From Bacteroidota bacterium (lineage in GTDB: Bacteria > Bacteroidota > Bacteroidia > Bacteroidales > Cfx3-03): a stretch of DNA of 8,556 nucleotides. Location of the stretch: contig JAUZOX010000090.1 of assembly GCA_030706265.1 (NCBI GenBank), positions 1-8,556 of the forward strand. Direction: 5' to 3'. Both the position numbers and the translations under genes were made by a program. The notes beneath the pieces are model-generated. The model saw nothing but the letters and a program-made list of their open reading frames with translations. It searched no databases and was not told the DNA's origin. Below, one piece after another: positions 5,758 to 8,556 of this stretch; within the stretch, counting starts at the first letter, position 1, and every line of letters starts with the position of its first letter.

Positions 5758-6963
5758 ATGACAAAATCAAATTATAATATCAATGACGCCGGCTTTTATG
5801 GTGAGTTTGGCGGTGCATTTATCCCCGAAATGTTACAGAAAAATGTAACAGAACTCCTGGACAATTATCTTAAAATTATGTCCGACCCGGAATTCAAGAC
5901 AGAACTCCGGACGCTGTTAACGGATTATGCCGGAAGACCCTCCCCTTTATATTACGCGTCCCGGCTTTCAGCTCAATACCAGGCCAACATCTACCTTAAG
6001 CGGGAAGATCTCAACCATACCGGGTCGCACAAGATCAACAATGCATTGGGACAGATTCTGCTGGCAGAACGTCTTGGGAAAAAACGGATTATAGCAGAAA
6101 CCGGCGCCGGACAACACGGAGTTGCAACGGCAACGGTTTGTGCCTTGAAAGGCCTTGAGTGTGTGGTCTATATGGGCGAAACCGATGTCAAAAGACAGGC
6201 TCCCAATGTAGCCAGAATGCGTATGCTGGGTGCTAAAGTCGTCCCCGTTACATCAGGAAACCGAACGCTGAAGGATGCCACCAATGAAGCAATCCGTGAC
6301 TGGATCGGCCATCCGGAAGACACGCATTATATCATTGGTTCCGTGGTAGGGCCTCACCCCTATCCGGACCTGGTTGCCCGCTTCCAGTCGGTGATCTCCG
6401 AAGAGATGCAGGAACAGCTGCTTTCAAAGACGGGACGATCATACCCCGATGCCGTTATTGCCTGTGTTGGAGGGGGAAGCAATGCTGCCGGTGCTTTTTA
6501 CCACTTCATCGACAATCCCGATGTAAAGCTATACGGTGCAGAAGGTGCAGGAAAAGGAATCGATACACCCGAAACCGCTGCAACCATGGCCGTAGGGAGT
6601 TCAGGGATTCTCCACGGCAGTAAGATTTTGCTGATGCAGGATAAATATGGACAAATAACCGAACCTTATTCCATTTCGGCAGGGCTTGATTATCCCGGAG
6701 TAGGTCCGCTGCATTCCCATCTTCATGCAACAGGGAGGGCCACGTACTTGTCTGTGACGGATGAACAGGCTTTACAGGCTGCACTTCAAATCACCCGGCT
6801 TGAAGGAATCATCCCCGCATTGGAGTCGGCACATGCCTTAGCCGCATTGAACATGATACCTCTCCGCAAAGAAATGAACGTAGTAGTCAACCTCTCCGGC
6901 AGAGGTGATAAAGATATGGATACTTATACACATTATTTTGGATTCGACAATGAACAGAATTGA
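5758..6963 (+). CDS. trpB: Tryptophan synthase beta chain
   Basis: TrpB (401 residues) is the PLP-dependent beta subunit of tryptophan synthase, which condenses serine with indole channelled from TrpA. Visible landmarks: the N-terminal FGGAFIPEM (17-25), the PLP Schiff-base lysine Lys92 in HTGSHKINN (87-95), the catalytic glutamate Glu114 with the GAGQHG loop (116-121), the phosphate-cradling GGGSNA (238-243), and SGRGDKD (380-386) near the C-terminus. Length and motifs are those of the standard TrpB1 type that pairs with TrpA, not the longer TrpB2. The gene starts 69 nt after trpF and has copy 3 of the repeated element right before its ATG. Its last 14 nt overlap trpA, consistent with equal production of both subunits of the alpha2beta2 complex. 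Confidence 0.97.
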   Translation: MTKSNYNINDAGFYGEFGGAFIPEMLQKNVTELLDNYLKIMSDPEFKTELRTLLTDYAGRPSPLYYASRLSAQYQANIYLKREDLNHTGSHKINNALGQILLAERLGKKRIIAETGAGQHGVATATVCALKGLECVVYMGETDVKRQAPNVARMRMLGAKVVPVTSGNRTLKDATNEAIRDWIGHPEDTHYIIGSVVGPHPYPDLVARFQSVISEEMQEQLLSKTGRSYPDAVIACVGGGSNAAGAFYHFIDNPDVKLYGAEGAGKGIDTPETAATMAVGSSGILHGSKILLMQDKYGQITEPYSISAGLDYPGVGPLHSHLHATGRATYLSVTDEQALQAALQITRLEGIIPALESAHALAALNMIPLRKEMNVVVNLSGRGDKDMDTYTHYFGFDNEQN

Positions 6964-7744
6964 CAACTTATTCCAGACCAAAAAGAACAACATACTTTCG
7001 ATCTATTTCACGGCAGGTTTCCCAAACCTGAATGACACCGAAGAGATCCTCCTTCAACTGCAAAATGCAGGCGTCGACATGGTAGAAGTCGGCATGCCCT
7101 TTTCCGACCCGATGGCCGATGGGGTCGTCATTCAGGACAGCAGTCACCAGGCACTTCTCAACGGAATGAATCTGGATATTCTTTTTGATCAACTTATCAA
7201 AATCAAAAAAGAAATTCGGATACCCATCATTCTGATGGGCTACTTCAATCCCGTCTTTAAATATGGCGTCAACAACTTCTGCAAAAAATGTGTTTCCGCA
7301 GGGGTTTCAGGAGTTATCATTCCCGATTTACCGCTTGAAGTGTATTTGGATGAATATGCCGCTTTATTTGACCAGCATGAACTGTATTACATACCGCTGG
7401 TCACCCCGCAGACCCCTGATCAACGCATTGCTAAGCTCGGCATGAAAAGCAAAGGATTTATTTATATGGTCAGCACGGCATCCATAACCGGGTCGCGTCC
7501 AAATCTGGAAAACAACCATGATTATTTTCTCCGTGTTAGAAAAATTCTACCCGAAACGCCTTTAATGATTGGATTTGGAATACAGGATTCCAATTCTTTC
7601 GCGACTGCAAACAAATACGCCAACGGAGGAATTATCGGGACGGCATTTATCAGAACCTTGAAGGAGGCTTCAATGAAGACAGATTACAAAGAAATTCTCA
7701 GCCATAAAATTGATGCTTTTATCCAAAGTATCAGGGGAAATTGA
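6950..7744 (+). CDS. trpA: Tryptophan synthase alpha chain
   Basis: TrpA (264 residues) splits indole-3-glycerol phosphate into glyceraldehyde 3-phosphate and indole, which is channelled to TrpB. Key residues are present: catalytic Glu46 in VEVGMPFSDP (45-54), Asp57 in MADG (55-58), GVIIPDLPLE (121-130), and the phosphate-binding GFGIQ (208-212) and GTAFI (230-234). The chosen start is ATG 6950. The same frame is open to an ATG at 6905, but the extra 15 residues are a shadow of the trpB coding sequence, and MNRIDNLF is the normal family N-terminus. It overlaps trpB by 14 nt, so coupled translation is likely. It is the last gene of the operon; the next good plus-strand terminator is at 7999-8037. 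Confidence 0.96.
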   Translation: MNRIDNLFQTKKNNILSIYFTAGFPNLNDTEEILLQLQNAGVDMVEVGMPFSDPMADGVVIQDSSHQALLNGMNLDILFDQLIKIKKEIRIPIILMGYFNPVFKYGVNNFCKKCVSAGVSGVIIPDLPLEVYLDEYAALFDQHELYYIPLVTPQTPDQRIAKLGMKSKGFIYMVSTASITGSRPNLENNHDYFLRVRKILPETPLMIGFGIQDSNSFATANKYANGGIIGTAFIRTLKEASMKTDYKEILSHKIDAFIQSIRGN

Positions 7745-7940
7745 AAACAAACCTGCATAATAAACTGATTCATACCCACCCCGGATAAAAAATCAGGACC
7801 GCCTCGAAAGAAATTATTGAAGCCGAACCCAAAGTTCATGTGTTCTCTTGCGGGCGGCAAGGACAAATAATAAGGAACCCACCGTTTTATTTTAATCCGG
7901 ATGGACTTTTATTAAAAGCAGAACGTTCCATGAAATGAAT
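7745..7940. other. Intergenic stretch after trpA, nothing recognised
   Basis: No gene or RNA is recognised. A small hairpin CTTGC (7847-7851)/GCAAG (7857-7861) has no T-tract. Short open frames exist on both strands, including about 49 codons on plus ending near 7938 without an ATG start, but none shows protein features or a sensible start. Confidence 0.4.
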
Positions 7941-7989
7941 GTTGGCCTTACAAAGAGTCGTCGATAAGATTGTTCTTCGTAAGGCCAAC
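7941..7989. repeat. Long perfect-arm inverted repeat (hairpin) after trp operon
   Basis: The arms GTTGGCCTTAC (7941-7951) and GTAAGGCCAAC (7979-7989) are an 11-bp perfect inverted repeat. After one A/C mismatch, pairing continues for six more positions (7953-7958 with 7972-7977, two of them G-U), leaving a loop of about 13 nt. The structure is strong in RNA from either strand, but neither side is followed by a T-tract, so it is not a standard intrinsic terminator. It may stabilise the 3' end of the trp mRNA. Its function is unknown. Confidence 0.7.
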
Positions 7990-7998
7990 CTGTTTTGC

Positions 7999-8037
7999 AG
8001 CCTTCGTTTATTTTAACGATGGCTTTTTATTTTTTCT
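7999..8037 (+). terminator. Intrinsic terminator at the end of the trp operon
   Basis: The arms AGCCTTCGTT (7999-8008) and AACGATGGCT (8015-8024) pair over ten positions with one T/T mismatch around the loop TATTTT. The T-rich tail runs through 8025-8035 with one A. It is oriented for plus-strand transcription, so it should end the trp transcript about 255 nt after trpA. The tail overlaps the last codons of the convergent receptor gene. It has no T-tract on the minus side, so it should not work equally in both directions. Confidence 0.75.
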
Positions 8038-8556
8038 TATTCCAGTTAAAGTCAACTTTCAGACCGGCCTTTACCCATCTGCCCGGTTGTGGCACATTGG
8101 CATTATCAAAATATTCCACATCAAACAAGTTTGTAGCCTCTGCATACAGCGTAAAGATCGAATATTTCCAATATATTCTTGCGTCCGCAAGCCAGAAAGG
8201 TTTATAGGAGACCACATTCCCAACCTGGGCATTGTCCCATTTTTGATATTGTCCATACCTGCTCTGGTAACTCAACCGCCATGTTGCACCCAAGCCCCAT
8301 TTGATCTGATGATCGAGGCCGATGTCCAGTTTGTGGCGCAATTGATCAAGTACGTATTTTGACATCAACAACCCGCTGTTCTTATCTGCGCTTAAATAAG
8401 CATAATCGACACTGATGGATGTGATCGGAAAATGATCGCCGTATGTCTTACGGGGGAACCATTTCCCTGAGATTTCAAATCCGGCAACATTGACTTCAGT
8501 CAGGTTCATTGATCTCCAGACTGTTTCCAATGGCGACTTGACCCAGTCAATCATAT
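8027..8556 (-). CDS. TonB-dependent outer-membrane receptor, C-terminal part (partial)
   Basis: About 175 C-terminal residues of a TonB-dependent receptor; the gene continues beyond the right edge, so the ATG at 8554 is probably an internal Met. TonB receptors are outer-membrane beta-barrels that import siderophores, cobalamin, sugars or other ligands using TonB energy. Evidence is the alternating aromatic/polar beta-strand pattern and the family's late-barrel motif LYAEATNLFDVEYFD, followed by PGRWVKAGLKVDFNW as the closing strand. The chain ends NWNKKK, a short basic tail after the usual terminal aromatic. The segment IDWVKSP...WRSMNLTEVNVAGFE resembles the BtuB/colicin-type receptors of Bacteroidota, but the ligand cannot be told from this part. 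It converges on trpA, and nothing suggests a link to tryptophan. Confidence 0.85.
   Translation of the reverse strand, partial: MIDWVKSPLETVWRSMNLTEVNVAGFEISGKWFPRKTYGDHFPITSISVDYAYLSADKNSGLLMSKYVLDQLRHKLDIGLDHQIKWGLGATWRLSYQSRYGQYQKWDNAQVGNVVSYKPFWLADARIYWKYSIFTLYAEATNLFDVEYFDNANVPQPGRWVKAGLKVDFNWNKKK

Noticed and set aside
6905..6949. Upstream ATG extending trpA by 15 residues
   Set aside because: The extension lies wholly within trpB coding sequence, and MNRIDNLF at 6950 is the normal TrpA N-terminus.
7684..7866. Minus-strand ORF of 60 codons overlapping the trpA 3' end
   Set aside because: It overlaps a certain gene in antisense, has no recognisable domain and no promoter element, and looks like a chance open frame.
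7790..7938. Plus-strand open frame of about 49 codons after trpA
   Set aside because: It has no ATG start in a useful place and no recognisable family; this length is easily due to chance.
7941..7989. Integron attC site
   Set aside because: The arms superficially recall GTT...AAC core ends, but the arm order is reversed relative to attC and the purine/pyrimidine consensus fails. No cassette or integrase is near.

Overview
The window carries a complete tryptophan biosynthesis operon from a Bacteroidota bacterium, probably a Bacteroidales-like lineage. The phylum call rests on three things: promoter elements of the form TAnnTTTG, no Shine-Dalgarno sequences before most starts, and a short DivIC/FtsB-type protein and a TonB-dependent receptor that both look typical of the phylum. 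Genus and species cannot be read from this sequence.

Layout. Positions 78-386 (minus) encode a DivIC/FtsB-like division protein. An AT-rich intergenic region (387-775) holds two outward-facing TAnnTTTG elements, one for divIC and one for the trp operon. The trp transcript starts with a leader: a 19-residue peptide with three consecutive Trp codons (776-835), then a strong intrinsic terminator (858-894). This is the layout of ribosome-mediated attenuation. The structural genes follow on the plus strand in the order trpE, trpG, trpD, trpC, trpF, trpB, trpA (915-7744). They encode every enzyme from chorismate to tryptophan, none is fused, and no frameshift is visible. trpC/trpF overlap by 11 nt and trpB/trpA by 14 nt. 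The other junctions are separated by 48-136 nt. Downstream (7745-8026) are an unexplained long hairpin and a U-tailed terminator. Beyond them lies the convergent 3' end of a TonB-dependent receptor gene (minus) that runs off the window.

How it works together. TrpE/TrpG convert chorismate to anthranilate. TrpD adds the phosphoribosyl group, TrpF isomerises, TrpC closes the indole ring, and TrpA/TrpB make tryptophan. Control appears to act at three levels. The first is a 24-bp imperfect palindrome over the promoter -7 element, a candidate operator. The second is the Trp-codon leader with its terminator and a possible antiterminator built on repeated ACGAG. The third is the least expected: a 42-43 nt element that directly abuts the start codons of trpG, trpD and trpB, with 27 of 43 aligned columns identical in all three copies. 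I know of no described element matching it. It is the best candidate here for something new, possibly a translation-initiation or RNA-binding element coordinating the genes that are not translationally coupled.
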